This document shows, one piece after another, positions 26,301-41,400 of a stretch of DNA of 64,000 bases (its first letter is position 1; each line of letters opens with the position of its first letter). Position numbers and translations under genes: made by a program. Source of the DNA: Scortum barcoo. Its lineage: Eukaryota; Chordata; Actinopteri; Centrarchiformes; Terapontidae. The DNA is taken from positions 9,386,044-9,450,043 of the forward strand of contig CM041541.1 in assembly GCA_023238725.1 (NCBI GenBank), read 5' to 3'. The notes under the pieces were generated by a model that saw only the letters and a program-made list of their open reading frames with translations, had not been told where the DNA came from and did not search any database.

Positions 26301-29300
26301 CAGCACCTCATCACGCCGTTACCTGCAGAATCAGAATATTATAATACGCTGCCGAGAGGGCCGCGTGCACCCAGCTGTGTGCGCCGTGGGCGAGCTCGGG
26401 CTGGGAGGCCGCTAAATATGCTCACCTCAGCTCACCTCAGCAGGAAGGGAGCGATCCACTTTGAAGTATTATTCCAGATTAGCGTCTGCCTGCTTGTAAT
26501 GCAATTAAATCACTGAATAGTCAGTGAAATGATCATGTTTTTGATCGCCTCGTTTCTAAAAACCAACTGCATGCGAACCAAAAAAATGATAAACGATTTA
26601 TTTTATGCGGTTGTTACTTCCAGGAACATGAAAATATGTCAGTATTTCTAATCTTATTGTCCTGAAAATGCTTTAAATGTCGTAATCCAACTAGGAATGT
26701 TTATACAAAGTCAGGACAAATTTAGCTTTTTCTAATTGCATCATTCTAATCCTGCTTTCATACACTGTAAAAAAAAAAAAACATAAACCTTTTATTCTGA
26801 TCCCCTTGTCTTCTCCGTGAAGCATCTTTTTCGACAAAGTGCCTCTTTGAAGGGCTCTTTTCCTGCCGTCCTCTTTGCATTTTGCAGAAATTCTTTTGCA
26901 GAATTGTGAGCTCGTGCTTTTAATGGTTGCATAAGGGGATTTGATGAGGATTTGAGGCTCCGCTGTAAGCTTGTCAAACTATGCAAACCCAAATCATAAA
27001 AGCAGAGGTGGCATCATAGTCACTGATATGACCTTCACAAAAATTGACTCCACTTTCACCAGTGAATGACTTATTTCATGTACTTTTACACACAGAAAAC
27101 TAAATAAGCGACACTGTCAAGGACTAGAATTAGAGCTAACATCTCAAAATCAGTGATTCCAAAAACCAAATAAGTATATTTTCTAAGGAAGACATGGTTT
27201 TAATCATTCAGTCTCGCTGCACAACAGTTGGAAAGGGACTGTGGACGTTTTTTAAATGCCGACTATAAAATATCTGTCCACCCCGTCCTCTCCCAGAAAT
27301 GTCAAAACCCGCTGAGGCTCCCTCGGGGTTTTCTGGCCTTTAGCTGCTAGATTACTTTTTGCCTGCTGTGTTTTTTGTCATTGTAATGGGATGAAAGCTG
27401 GAAGTATGAACAACGTTGGCGGACACAAAAGAGCAATCATCACCTGTCAAATATAAATCTTCGAGATTCGCCCCTTGTTTTTTTTCTTATGTTTTCCTCC
27501 TCTTCTGTTCAGGGAGTGTCTGTGTTGACTTTTTGTAAAATGTTTATATAAATTTGGGATCTTTAGCGTCTTTGTAAAGCTTTGTTTCTCTGTTATGGCT
27601 CAGATAATTCTTGTTTTTTGTTAGGTGGCTTTCAAGGTGGCAAAGTACTCGCTCTCTGCAGATCTGAAGTATGCGCTCTTTGCTTATGATATCAAACAGG
27701 TGAGTTTTCAAATTAAAATGCACCCCCCCTCTAAAACAGTAAATCAAAATCACCTGAACATCATTACCTGGAACAAAACGGGTGGTGTCCTTTGATGCGG
27801 CTCCCTCCCACGGCCGTGGATCATGCTCAGCGTTACCAGCCGTTGTTGGCGCCTTTTGTTTATTTCCCAGCATGTTGTCATTTACATTGTGCTCCCGTGC
27901 AATCCCCAAGTGTGCTGTCATTCACGCGCTCATCTGCATGCACAAAAACAAACAACACCCCCCCTCCCCACACACACACGTTCGTCCCATGTATCTGCAT
28001 GCTCGCGGTGCGCTCGCTTGTTTTTATTCCCATTTATGCTCTTTTGTTCTCTGAAGAGCACTTTGCTGTTTTCTGCTTCTTAAAATTGGAATTGAAAAGA
28101 TTAACTTTGATGCTTTAGATAATTCGAACCGAGCGCACACCAACAGTTTGTCTACTTCACACACACACACGCACTTTTTGCACACACACAATCTCACTGT
28201 TTCTCTCTGAAAGCAAATTGCACCACCTGCACTGAACAGGTGTGGATTTATTTGCGGTTTTTCTGTGCATTTTCGCTCCGTGCATCCTCTGCATTGCCTG
28301 GGATGTGGTGTGTTGTCCTGTGTGTTAACATTCATCCACCGTGAGGCTTTCTTCCCTCCTCAAAGTCAAGGCTTTTCCATTGATTTTTAGATTTGTTTGC
28401 AAACAGATAGATCCAGGCTCAGGTTTCGAAACATTGAGAGACCAGAGGAGGACGTCTGTGTGTCATAACTGCTAAAACCAAACAACTTCTTAAGGGCCTC
28501 TTAATGACATGGATGCATGTTTGAGACAAAAAAACCTTCTGTATATACAGAAATATCGATTTCACTCCACGTTTCTTCGGGATATTACGGCTTAATTGAT
28601 TGCACTCCTGTTTTATTTGTTGCCAGGGTGATGTGAAATCCCCTCGAGGCACAAGAGGCAAAAACTTACTGAGGTTTTTAGTCGCTCTCAATTGAATTTC
28701 TTTTAGTTAATGCACCGCCATGCGTGAAGAGAAATCAGCTGTGCAGGACGTATACAGCACAGTTCACCTGGCAGTGAGGGAAAAGATGAGGTTTTGGGGG
28801 ACTGTAGATCCCAAAGTTTCTATAAATGTGTCAGGCAGATTCAGGGGAAACGTGTATAAAATGATACATAGGGACAAGGCTTTAAATATTTAATTCAGTG
28901 TAAACATACTTTGCCTTCATGCAGAGCTGGAACAAGCTGACACTGCTTGGAAGAAGATGACTTTTCCAATTTAAAACTTCTTTTTTTGGCAGATAGAAGA
29001 GAAACAGTGTTTGAGTAAGTTGTTTTTTTTATCAGCAAAGCTTGGAGTCATTATTCTCAAGAAATAAACCCAATTTCACACAGCTTTAAGCAAGACTGGG
29101 CAGCAGAGGTGAAGTTCAGTCAGCAACGTGAAAACGATGAAACATCAACTCTTTAAATATCAGGTCTTTGTGAGGTTGAAATGTCTAAAAATGGTCACCA
29201 CACCCATTTACAGTTTGTGCCAATAAGGTGACCGACTCTGTGATGACAGGTGGTTAAGCAGAGGAGGTAAACAGTGAGATATAACAACAGAGACAACAAT

Positions 29301-32300
29301 ACACCAAATATATCCAATATCAGCATGAAAATGAACATTAAAGTGTTGCACATGACAAAACAAAAACACTAAATTGATGAATATTTCCACCTTTATTGTT
29401 AATTTATTATAAAATGACAACATAGATGCCTTAATGGCTCCCATCACACGATGATGCCTTCTTGGTGTGACAGGATATCGAAGTGAAATGTTCATAAAAA
29501 AATTAAGATTTCTCTTCGAGGATTCGAACCACACTGCACGACTGTATTTACCTCTCATTTAACAACCTCCCTCACAACTTCTCAGCTTTAAATGTGCATT
29601 AACTGATCTTTCTGGTCACTTTGGGGCAGCAAAAACAAGGTTAAAAGCAACATTTACTTATTTACTTATTTGAAGTTGTTTTTCAGACCATTTGATGATT
29701 GTATGTCCAAAATTCACTGTTTTTAGCTCAGTTTTTGGTCTCCACCACCTCCTGATTTAGGTCTTTAGCTGCTGAAGAGTCTTTAAATGTGTTGGAGGTT
29801 GTGAGCGGTGGGTTTTTAGGGATTTATCTCCATAAACAAAGGAAATTAATACAATACCTTTGTTCAGACTGGCAGCCCAAAATCTTTTATATATTCAGTT
29901 TTTTTTTTTTTTTTTAGAAAGTCTGGATAGCAAAATACCCCACATTTTTTCAAATTGGCTCCAAACCTCCTTTGACGGTGGTTTGAAATGCGACTCAGTC
30001 CGGATGCTTTCAAAGTGTCTTTTGTGTCACTCACAACACATAATGTTGGAGGGATCTTCCACGTTGGAAACATGGTGACTGAGGCCGACGCAGATAGGCT
30101 GGTGATGTCTGGATGCACAAACTTGATCTTATCACTTGTAATTAACAATTCACCTGCAGTCTGAACAAAGCCTGTGGGAGCAGAGCCTGTGGGGTGATCA
30201 GACACGAGTTGATGTTTGCATTGCGCGCATTGCATTCTCGTTGCAGATGTACAGATATTCATACCGGGCGTCCTACATTGTTTACAACATCTACACGAGG
30301 TGAGTTTTACCTTTTTGTTCCCGGTTTTAACGTCACGTTTGGACCCTGTGTTGGATAAAATCTCCCCTGTACCTGATACGCCCACTCAGTGTCGTTCGGA
30401 GACAGATGGCGGTTGTTTTTATGTGTGTTTGTGCATCAGGGAGGTTTGGGAGCTGAACCCTCCGGAGGTTCAGAACGCGGTGCTCCAACACGCAGCTTGG
30501 GGAAGACAAGGACAACAGCTGGTATCGTTCTCTCAATTGCTTCTCCATTATGTCTTCTCCTCTCTCTGTCTTTTTATAAATTCACGCTGCCTCCTCTCTC
30601 CGGAGGGATTTGATCCGGTAATGATCTTTTCTTCTTCTGTCAGTTTTTACAGTATAGGCTCTGTTTACATTCACACTAAGCTGCCTGTTTTCCTGTTTGT
30701 CTGCTCTGCGCTGACCTAGATCCAGCTGTGACGGTCTTATCACGTTACATTACGCTCAGACTGCGCCGCATACGCTTAATTTTACAGATTTTCATAATAA
30801 TCTGACTGCAATTTTCTACCAATTACAAGGAAAAAAAAAAGAGTTTAACACAACATCTAATTAGTTCACACTTGAATATAGCGTAAACTTTTACTAGAGA
30901 TATATAAAAGTACATTTAAATGACTTCTCTCTCAATAACTTTATTTTCTCTTTACTTTATTTCACTTTATATTAGGAAACATGATTGTTTTCACAGATGC
31001 AGCTCCACCATCTTGCTCATACATTTTTTAAGTATCTTTGAAATTACACACTGTTATTAGCTTGTTAGATAATTACTAAGGTAATATTAAATCAATTTTT
31101 TCAAAGAGATGCTGTGATTTGTAATATATTTGATAATTACAGTAAAATATGTGAAATTTCTCATATTTTTTTAAGTAAGTTTTCTTACTTTTGCATAGTA
31201 GCTTTTGCTGTTAATACAGTATTTTAGTATATATAGAGTATTTTTATTTGAATGTTCCTATATGTGGGTTGCAGTCTGATATTTTATGTGTAAATGCATG
31301 CTGTACACTTAGTATTCGCACGATGTGTCTTCTGGTGCTCGACAGAGTTGCTCCTGGTACAATTTTTCCAATTCAAAATACAGCTGTGTGACTAACATAT
31401 ATTGAGGACAGAGATGGGGAAAAATAAATAACTCCAAAGAAATGCAGGACGGGAGGATTCAGGATATTTGGTGAACGTGCAGGATGTGTCGGGCTGATCA
31501 AATGCAAACATTAAAACACTGATGGAAGAAGGAAAGTAAACACACACGCTCGCTGTGCGGTGAGATAAACCTGATTTAATATGAAAAAAACAATCTTATC
31601 AGAGAGGAAATCAAAAAGAAAAACAGATCGAACATCCGAGCAAAACTCGAGCAGAAAGTAAAAGACGAGCAGAAAAATAATGGCCAATGAAATAAACATA
31701 TGAAATAATGTATGAGCGAAAGCATACAGTTAATACCTTCATCATCTCTTCTCTTTCTTCAGATCTACATCTTTGAAAATAACATCTACTACCAGTCCGA
31801 CGTGAGGAGTAACTCTCTGAGAATCACCTCGTCTGGGATGGAGGGCGTCATCTTCAACGGACTTTCTGACTGGTTGTACGAAGGTGTGTTTGTATGTCTG
31901 CCGGGTTTTATGACACAGATATTCAAAGGCTGATTCTGATCATTCTTTATGCTTAAAATAATAATAACAGCATGTGAGATTGGATATGAACACAGAAATG
32001 AAACACATGAGTAACTTTTTTTTGTTTACAGTGCAGCCAAACAAACTCAGGTTTTAATAAAGAAATACATACATTAATCTACATAATTTATTTGTTGCTG
32101 TTGCTGTTAATACATTACATTTCCTGTCACTAATTCACAATAAAATTCAGTGGTTTGCTGACTGAATGCTTTTAATGTGAAGCAGGAGCAGGAAATGCAT
32201 TAGCAGTAACTTTTAACTTTCTGTGAAACCATTTGAATAGCATTACTATGTATATATGTAATATCTTTACAATACATTGAATGGCTAATTCAGAAGAAAT

Positions 32301-35300
32301 ACCATAAATATCATCAAAAATATGGATTGATTTTAGGTAAATCTTAAGAATTATAACTTTAAATTTGATTGTTTTGAAGCATTAAAAAATGTATGTCCAT
32401 TTACTATTCCGACTACTGCTTCTACTGTTTCCCACTAAAATTACATCCTATATTGTAAATTACATTGTACATTCCTGTAGGTGAATGAGCAGCATGTCGG
32501 CAGATAAACTTTACAGAGCATATAACTGAAAAGTTAAATGAACATCTGCATTTTGAAAATATAGACGTTCTCCTGGGCGAAGTTTATGGCTCATGATTAT
32601 TTTTCTCGCAGCCGATTTCACCAAATTTAAAACAGAGCTACAAGCTACAATTTCCAACATTAAATGATTTCTTCTTGCCTATTTTTTACTATTTAAAACC
32701 TGTGTAATGTATCTGTGATTTGAAAGCTATTCCCATTTGAGATCAGCTTGTAGACGATGCTAAGAAATCACGTTTTGCCCACAGCTCTGGGTGCACACAG
32801 TTTATTTAACCCACATATAATTCATGAAGTTGTTTCTTCTGCTGGAACGCTTCAAGCTCCAGAAAGTTTTGAAAATATTTTCTTCTCCTGTCAGACGCCA
32901 GAAGGCGCGGAGAGCAACGCTGTGTGATTAGCGGCAGAGGATGTAGTTTTTGAGGCTGTTTAAAGAGTTTCAAAGATTTGTCTTTTGCATTAAAAATGCA
33001 GCAGAGCAGACTAGACAAACTAAGCAGAATGGCGATGAAAAATCAACAACAAGCCTCCACAATCCATTAAGTCGCCGTGTAAACAAATTCAGTAATGCGG
33101 TGATGGTCTGTGCGGTTTGCAGAGAGAGCAGCACAAACACAGAGCGAGGCAGATGGGGAACATTATAGAATCATTTCTGTTTGCAGATTTACTGCGAGCT
33201 GTGTGTTTTTCTCTCTTTTTGATTTGCATTTGCTTTAGATTGTAACCACTGGGGTGATGTTTTGACAGTGAAGAAGGGAGCACAATAAGTCCCATTTCAT
33301 CGATGATATGACAAAAAAATAACAACCACAGTTTTTTTCTCCCTCAGATGTGTGTCTTATTAGATTTAATCTAACATGTAGTTATTTCTTATCAGCTTAT
33401 AAGAAAAGCAAAATAAATCCAATAAGTAAGTGACAAAAAAGTATATGCTCAGAAAACCAGCACTTTTATTATAAAGAAACAAAGATAGAAAAATGAATCT
33501 TCCATCAATAGCACATCTGAGCTTTACAGAGTCAGAATAGAGGCAGAAACTGTGATAAAATGTTTGTTGTTCTCGTGTTTTTCTTCTCAGAGGAGATTCT
33601 GCGTTCACACTTGGCTCACTGGTGGTCGCCCGACGGGGAGAGGTTGGCTTTCCTCACCATCAACGACACGCTGGTGCCTAACATGGTTCTGCCCCAGTTC
33701 ACCGGCAACACCTACCCCAGAGGACAACAGTACCCCTATCCTATGGTACGTCCCGACTCCAGCTGGATTGTGGGAAATGAAGTCTCTATAGCATGTGTGA
33801 CATTATAGAGAAATACAAAAATCTTCTTCTTTATCTCAAATGTTTATATTTGATTCATTTCACGTCATATGATAGTTTAATTGTCTTTATTATACAGCTG
33901 AATAGCCATGTTTGTGGTCTCTAACACATTAGATGCAGCAGATTAAATGTGGAAGCTTATATTCTAATTAAAATTTTGCCTTAAACCCCAGATACCCACT
34001 AATACTTATTATTTTTAGAACTGAAAAGATGAGCCGATCAACAGAAAATTAATCTGCAATTATTTCGATAACAGTTTCAGCCTCTCAGATGAAGATTTAC
34101 TGCTTTTTTTTGTCATCCATGATACTAAACTGGATATATTTTGACTGCAGATTGCAAAAAAACAATTTCCATAACAACAATAGCAATTTAAATAAGTGAC
34201 TCTGAACATTTTTCATTATTATCCTATTTTTTACAAAATATTAACCCGGACCTGAAACGGGCACGTGGAAAACCTGCCCGAACACGACACACATGCACTG
34301 ATTTTTAATAGAGACAGACCTGATCCAAAGGGGACTTTAACACAGTCAGACCTGAGCTGAATGATAAAATATATCCCCAAGCAAGAGAGTTTGAAAAGTG
34401 GAGAAAACTCCAACAGCAGCAGCATGTTAATAAAGTCCCAAGAATCAGTGTAAAGTCTCCAACAACGACAGAAGATAATCATTTTCTGATAAATTTAATG
34501 TCTGTAAATCATTTAAACTGACTTCCTACACCTGAAATATTAAAGGCCCCCTTTAACCAGGAGATTAGAGTGGTTAAACATGCAGGATTTAATAATCCCA
34601 AGCAAATGAAGCAAATCAAGACAAGTTTATTGTTGTAAAATGATCATATGGCTTTTGGGGGTCCTCAGGGTTATATAAGACGAAGACAACAGGATCGTTC
34701 TCCGTTTTCCTCCGAGCCAACTACAAACAACACAGGACAGACACACAACATCTCTTTGGAAATAAGAGAGAAGACAGAAGTATATTCACTGTAGAGGTGA
34801 AGTGAAATTGTCATAATGTTGGGGGGGCAGAAAAAGCAAAAATTTATTCATTTAGTCTGTAATGGAGATGGAAAAGTGTGTGTTGAGAAAAGGGAATCGG
34901 GTTGGTTGGTTGGTTATTTTATGTTTTTACAAAATGAAAGAAACGCAAGCAGTGGAGACGGTTATGACTTATTTTCTGTTTGTTGATTTTCAATTCAAGA
35001 AGTAGATCAATTCTGCATAAATAAGTCAAATCTAAACACAGAGACATGAGACACAAATTTTTAGACTCAGTGTGACTTTAACTTTCTGAGGACGTCATTA
35101 TATTGAATCTATTGCAATCAAACGTCCACAAATCCACTTTGAAATCCTAGAAAACTTCCTGAAGAATCATCAATATCAAAGTAATTCAGTGACAGTTACC
35201 TGCACACTGTAAAGGACCTGCTAATAGCTAATCCAGCGTACTTTTAAAGGTGCTAATTTGTCAAAATGTAAACACACATAGCCAAAAAAACTAAGCTCAC

Positions 35301-35388
35301 AAAGGGGCGACCAACCAGAGAGCCAGAATTTGACAAAATGTACTGAGCAAGGCTGGTTGGACTGTTATGTGAATGTTGTTATGGAGTC

Positions 35389-35429
<41 letters not shown>

Positions 35430-38400
35430 TAATAATAATAATATATGCAGCTAAAATGTAGCCTGCAAACATTTCCTGCTCATAGAAAACCAATCTAAAT
35501 GCTGATGGTTTCATTATTCTAACGCCATTACAGTTTGCGCTCAATATTTTCTTCATAATGATAAGATTAAGCAAAAGAAAACTTGTTCATTATCACTTTA
35601 AATATCTAATTTCCGGATTTATACGTATAAAATGTGCTTAAACTAAATGTGTCGTTACACAGCTGGAAGACTCGAATAAACTCAGCCGACTTTCTCCGAC
35701 ATGGAGCTGTGTGGATTATCAGGCTCACTAATGGACAGCACTTTTCTCTGTGGTTTCAAAGAAAAACTAGACCACCATCCTCCTGCTGCCGAGGAGGATG
35801 CTTTTCAGGAAGCTTCTATTATTAACTTCCTGTGTTCCTGGAAGGGTGTTCATGTTTCGATGGGCGCCTGTGCAAAGAGCTGTTTGAGATGAAATCGTGA
35901 AGCAGAAGAGGAGCGGTGATCTTGACCTTCACTGGTTTAGTGATACAGCAGATCACTGTGGCTTTTTTTAAAATAAAAAAAAATGTTCTCACTGTCTTTT
36001 CCATTTTATTTCATTACAGTAAGGAAGTCTCTGTTTTCATTTGTTTTAGTCAATGAAAGTCAAAGTAAACCATTTTTACATTTTGGCAGTTGTTTGTTTA
36101 AAGGTACTTAGTTCCTGAATGATTTTATAATAATGTTCAGAGACGTTTCCTACAAAATATGTGTAATTTGTAATTCTCAGTAAAAAGGAGGCAGAGTTCA
36201 GTTGTTTTACTTGTTAACTTCACCTTTAATCATGTAGTCACCGTGTAGAACTGCAACTACGAAAAGTATTTTGTCTATTTTCTGCAGTTTCAGTGATAAA
36301 TTGAGATTTATTGGGTTTACATTGAGTTTTCTTTCAAAGAGATCAGTTTTCTCCAGAAAAATAATACCAAATTTAACATTTTTTTCCAGAAAACCTTCCA
36401 GAGAAGTGTCATTGTTTTCAGGCATTGACTGTATATATACTAAAATGATGTTATGATTCAGTGAGCATCATATAGTATTATACTTTACATGTATATGTGT
36501 GTCCTTGTATAGATTAAATAATAACTTTCCCATAACGTCACGATCTGATTCTGATCTTTCCGTCTCTTCCACCTTCAGGCCGGTCAGACAAATCCTACAG
36601 TCAAATTGTCGGTGGTCAACCTGTTCGGGGCGACACACACTCAAGAGCTGCAGCCTCCGGATCAGCTCAGGCACAGGTGACACACACACACACACAGAGA
36701 TAAATGCAGCAGTGTCACACACAGGTACATATCCTGGATGTGACTCTCCTCTGCAGGGATTTCTATGTCTCCATGGTGAAGTGGATCAGTAACACCCACC
36801 TCGCTGTGCGGTGGCTCAACCGGCCCCAGAATGCATCACTGCTGACGGTGTGTGACGCCACCATCGGGGTCTGTCTGCAGGTGGGTGTTAAGATTAGGAA
36901 GAGATATATAAAACCACATCTGCATCCACTGAGATCCAACCGACCGATGGTGTGAAGCAACTTGATTTCTTTGCTATACAACAAATTAAACCACCCAACT
37001 GTATATAAAATAGCTAGAATCAGTTTCATATAAAACCACATAAACCTGATTTGACCTGCAGAATTTTACTTTTATACTTCAAGTTCTGTACTTTTACTTA
37101 AGTAGAGTTTTGAATTTAGGACTTAAACTTGTAATAGGGTATTTTTTTGTGCAATATTTCTACTTTTTCTTAAGTAAAAGTAAAAGTAAAAGTCGACTTT
37201 TAGGGGGACGCCACAGAATCTGTCTGATCTGCATCTTTTTTACGAATGTAAAGCTGCAAAACTTACCTGAGCTGTCTCGTGAATGTCTTCATTAATCAGA
37301 TCAATAGTCACTTAATCACATAAACCCTCTGCTTGCTTTTTTTCGTCACCCTGTAAACACCTGTTGTTGTCGTCTGTGCCACTTAAGTTTCTGTATTTGG
37401 TCGTGTTTCCTGTTTTTGCAGCATTTTGTCGAAACGATGTTTTCTTTAGTCGCATTGTGTTGATGTCGCAGGGTCACCGGAGTATTTATCTATTTAATTA
37501 ATGTTTCTGTACTTCATCATGCAAGATTCAGATGGACGCTTATTTAAAAAGTTCTCAGCTACACGACATCCTCTCAAGGTTTCTCTTCCTCTTCACCTGG
37601 TTTCTCCTGTGTTCTTCAGAGACACGAAGACTTTTCGGCGACGTGGCTCTCCAGACAGGTGAGTCTGAATATAAACAGTTTTTCTGGCCACAGTGAGGTT
37701 CAGTGAATGAATCTCCAGCCGTATGCCGTATTGTCCCTGCAGCAATACATGCTCTGTCATTGAGGCTCATCCATGCATGAAGTACGTCACCTCTGAGGTT
37801 AGCGCTTGTCTCTGCAGGGACAGGAGCCGCTGTTCTCCGAGGACAGGAGCCGCTTTTTCCTCATTCTGCCCGTGAAACAAGGAGGTCAGGGAGATTTCCA
37901 CCACATCACCATGTTCTCCAAAAAGGTGAACTCTCCTTTCTCTCTTCTCCGTCCTTCTGATGAGTCTCGTTTTGTGGTGTATTTTATTTGAATCCTTTCG
38001 GTCTGATTGTCCTGCAGCTACGGAGCGACAAGGACGAGGAGCGACACTTGACGTCGGGAGCATGGGAGGTGACCAAAATCGTAGCTTACGATGAAAACAA
38101 CCAGATTGTGTAAGTTTTATTTGAAACACAAACAGGAAAAACACTTTATTGTAACTTTATCTCAATGTAATAAGTTATGCGAAGAAAATTATTATTGTGT
38201 TCCAAACTTACTACATTTTATTTTTTTAAACGAAGTCATAGCTGAAAAATATTGAGGAGATGAATTATTTAGTATGTACAGTGACTTCTTAGTGTTGTGT
38301 GTTTGTAATATTCACCTAAAAGTCTGACTTCATCACCCTTCCTACTCCAAACTGATGAAAGAAAGAAAGAAAACATACTTTTGGGAGAAGTTTTATCTTT

Positions 38401-41400
38401 TCTCCATGATGCTTTTTTTGTCTTTGTGCAGCATTCATATGTTTAAAGAAAAAATCTGCCTCTCTCCTCTGAAACATTTTCCAGCCTCCACAATAAATCC
38501 TGCAGTTTTCTGTGGAGGGAGAATAAAACGTCTGTTGTTTACCGTGCTTTTTGAGCCGCGGAGTTCGTGCCTGTATAAATCTGTGTTTATGGTTGGCCAG
38601 CCGCGACATGCAGCGAGCAGTGACGGCGGACCTATAATGGATGCATGACCTTGTCCTACTTTAGCTGCTCTGCTTCCTCCACACAGATACTTCCTGAGCA
38701 CAAAGGACTCTCCCCAAGAGAGACACCTATACAGGTAAAATCAACCGAGGCTTTTTTTTTTTTCATTATTTCTTATATTTGTAAGTTTCCGTCATTATGT
38801 CTGACTTGTGCTGGTAAACATGCTCTCTCCTTCCTCGCGCAGTGTGTCCACGCTGGGCCTGTTTCCGTGGCGATGCCTCACCTGTAACCTGAAGGAAAGG
38901 TGCTCGTTCTTTGACGCCGACGTCAGCCCCGACGCGCTGAACGCCATCCTGCACTGCAAAGGTCAGAGAGAGACATGAATGAAATAAATGATAAATAAAC
39001 TGAGCAAATAATAAATTACTCTTTTTCAGAATAATGCTAGTATCAGTATCATAATACGTGAAAATGCTTCTTAACATTTAATTCATTTATTTGAAGTTTT
39101 AGAGATACGTTCTGATTGATAATGTTGTGGTTCTTGTCTTATCTTTTACTGGTGTTTAAGTTAAATGAAAATATACTTCTGCAGGTATTCATTTTTCAAG
39201 CTGCATACAACCCACCAACCTGTGTGTAGTTACAATATTCTCTGAAAAATACAACTTCATTAAGTGGTTTTACCAACACTGCATATACTGAGGCAATAAA
39301 GTAATTATGGACTTTCACAGTCAGGATATAAAACTGAAACAGCATTTCTTACCTTTTAAGAAAATCTCTCAAAATTTCTACTGTAAGTTATTAAAGAACA
39401 TTCATATGTGTGTTAAATGCACTTTTCTGGTGTAAGACATTCAATTCCTGGGATCCTGAGGTACTTATCAGCTATTTGTGAAGTACAGCAAAGTACTACT
39501 ATGAGAGTTATGGTTTACTGCAGTGCAATAAAAACATGTTTTTTGCTCTTTGCTTATGTCAGTGATGTGCAATATGCATATAAGTAATGCATTATCCCCC
39601 AAATGTCAGTTTTGTTTCCCTGTAAAGACCCATGTATATACCCAATATTCACAAAAATATACAGCTGTTGCTCCCTCACTCTTGCTTTCTCTCACTGTGC
39701 CTACATTTACAGTGGGAACCAGTATAAATATTTAATTAGTGCCTGATTAATACGACAGAATTACTCACTACTGTAAATCACCAGCAGTCCTGCATCAGTA
39801 AAACTTTATGATCATTCCTGTTCAATTGAGCCCTCCCACTTTAAAGAACGGCACAATAATAGACCTCAAATGCATAAAATTGCCGCTTAACCTCCCAAAT
39901 AAGTCAGAGGTTTAGCTTTAAATCCAGGATGTGTCATCAAGCAGCCCAAAACAGGATGGAGATGTATCAGCATCATTCATAAAAACAACACGATCAATAT
40001 TTGCTTCCCTCCGCTGCAGGTCCTGGAGTTCCAGCTGTGCTGCTTCTAAGTTTGGATGACGTGGACTGTGAGTGTCTGAACTCTCCTTGAAAAGAAACCA
40101 GCTTGTGTGTCTGTGGTGTTTGTGTGGGCTGGGCAGATGTGCTTTTTTTTCTCGTCCTCTCTGAAATGTAAAATAGTTTGCGGCAATTAAGCATCATCAT
40201 CTCATTTGTATGAAAACATCAGCAGCTGTTGGACCTGATGCGGCGCCAAATTTGCTCCGGCAATTTGTATATTTCAAGATGTTTAATGCACTTTACACTT
40301 CTAATGGTCGCTATTCATCTCCACAGTTGGTTGTTTTAAGGTGGCTAATAGTCGGCGCTCCTGTGCACGCTCGGGAAGACGAGTTAGAAAAAGAAAATTA
40401 ACATTTGAAGAAAAATCTGTGAAAAGATTTAAGTGAAACTGCAGAAAGAACAGATATTAAAAAAATGCACGTGTAGGTACCAAAAGCCCGCCTGCTGGGT
40501 GGATTAGTGGTTATAAAATAAAAATGTGGCCCCATAACTTCCATTACTGTGCTGAATATTTTATATGAACCGTTATCTCATGTCTTTATATCTGCATGAC
40601 ACGTGTCACAGTTCACCTTCGCCAACAGGAAACAGGAAAATATGAAAAGAAATATCAACTTTTAGGCTCCTTAGATATTTAGAAATGTACTAATTCACAT
40701 GCCACTGTGAACAACATAATTTAAGGTGGTACAGGACATGTGATGTAATGTACAAACAGTTTCGAGTTATACAAAACATTAAGTTAGTTAAATCATCACT
40801 ATTCTGACTTTTCTCCTCAAAAGCTGCATGCCAGGGAAGAAATAAAGAGTTTCAAGGCCACAGAAATTATGCTTAAAATAAATATATTCGTTCTTTTGCT
40901 TCTTCTATTTTGTTGGAATTGCTGCAAGATGAAAAATCCAGTTGAATATTTGTCTTGTCATGTTTAAGTTTTTTACTTTTTTTTATAGTTTAATCTGAAA
41001 ATCTGGAAAAAAAGTTATATAACTGTGCATCTGGTTTAAGGAAAAAAAGTTTAATTTAGTGCAAATAGATAAGTAGGAGCTCTTTTCTCCTCTGTTAAAT
41101 ATAATTTCTCATTTCACAGCGTATTTCATCCTGGAGAACAACCTCCCCCTGCGGGCTGCGCTGGAGACTAAGAAGACGATTCGGACTGAGATCCTGATGA
41201 TCACTAATGACGACTTTGGTACAAATACTGTGCACTTAATAGCTGTGTGTGTGTGTTTGTATTGATTTGCACCCATGACGCATCTTTGTGTTCGTGCCTG
41301 ACTTCCTGTCCTCTGGCTCACCTCGCAGAGCTGCCGCTGAAGCTCATCTATCCCCCCGACTTCTCCGAGTCCTTCCTCTACGGCCTCCTCCTCATCGTGT

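Noticed and set aside
28100..28210. Clustered short CA tracts in intron 5 as a possible Z-DNA control element
   Set aside because: The tracts are short and interrupted, like many others in the window, so there is no reason to single them out.
29510..29545. tRNA-like B box GGTTCGAATCC on the - strand
   Set aside because: The 11-base match is good, but no A box, acceptor stem or anticodon arm could be built around it. At most it is a decayed tRNA-derived SINE scrap.
29864..30385. 173-codon open frame on the - strand overlapping dpp10 exon 6
   Set aside because: It overlaps a well-supported exon on the other strand, runs through a poly(T) tract read as a Lys run, and has no recognisable domain.
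30216..30719. 167-codon + strand frame covering exons 6 and 7
   Set aside because: It is a different frame reading through intron 6 and both exons. The true exons are in other frames, with good splice sites.
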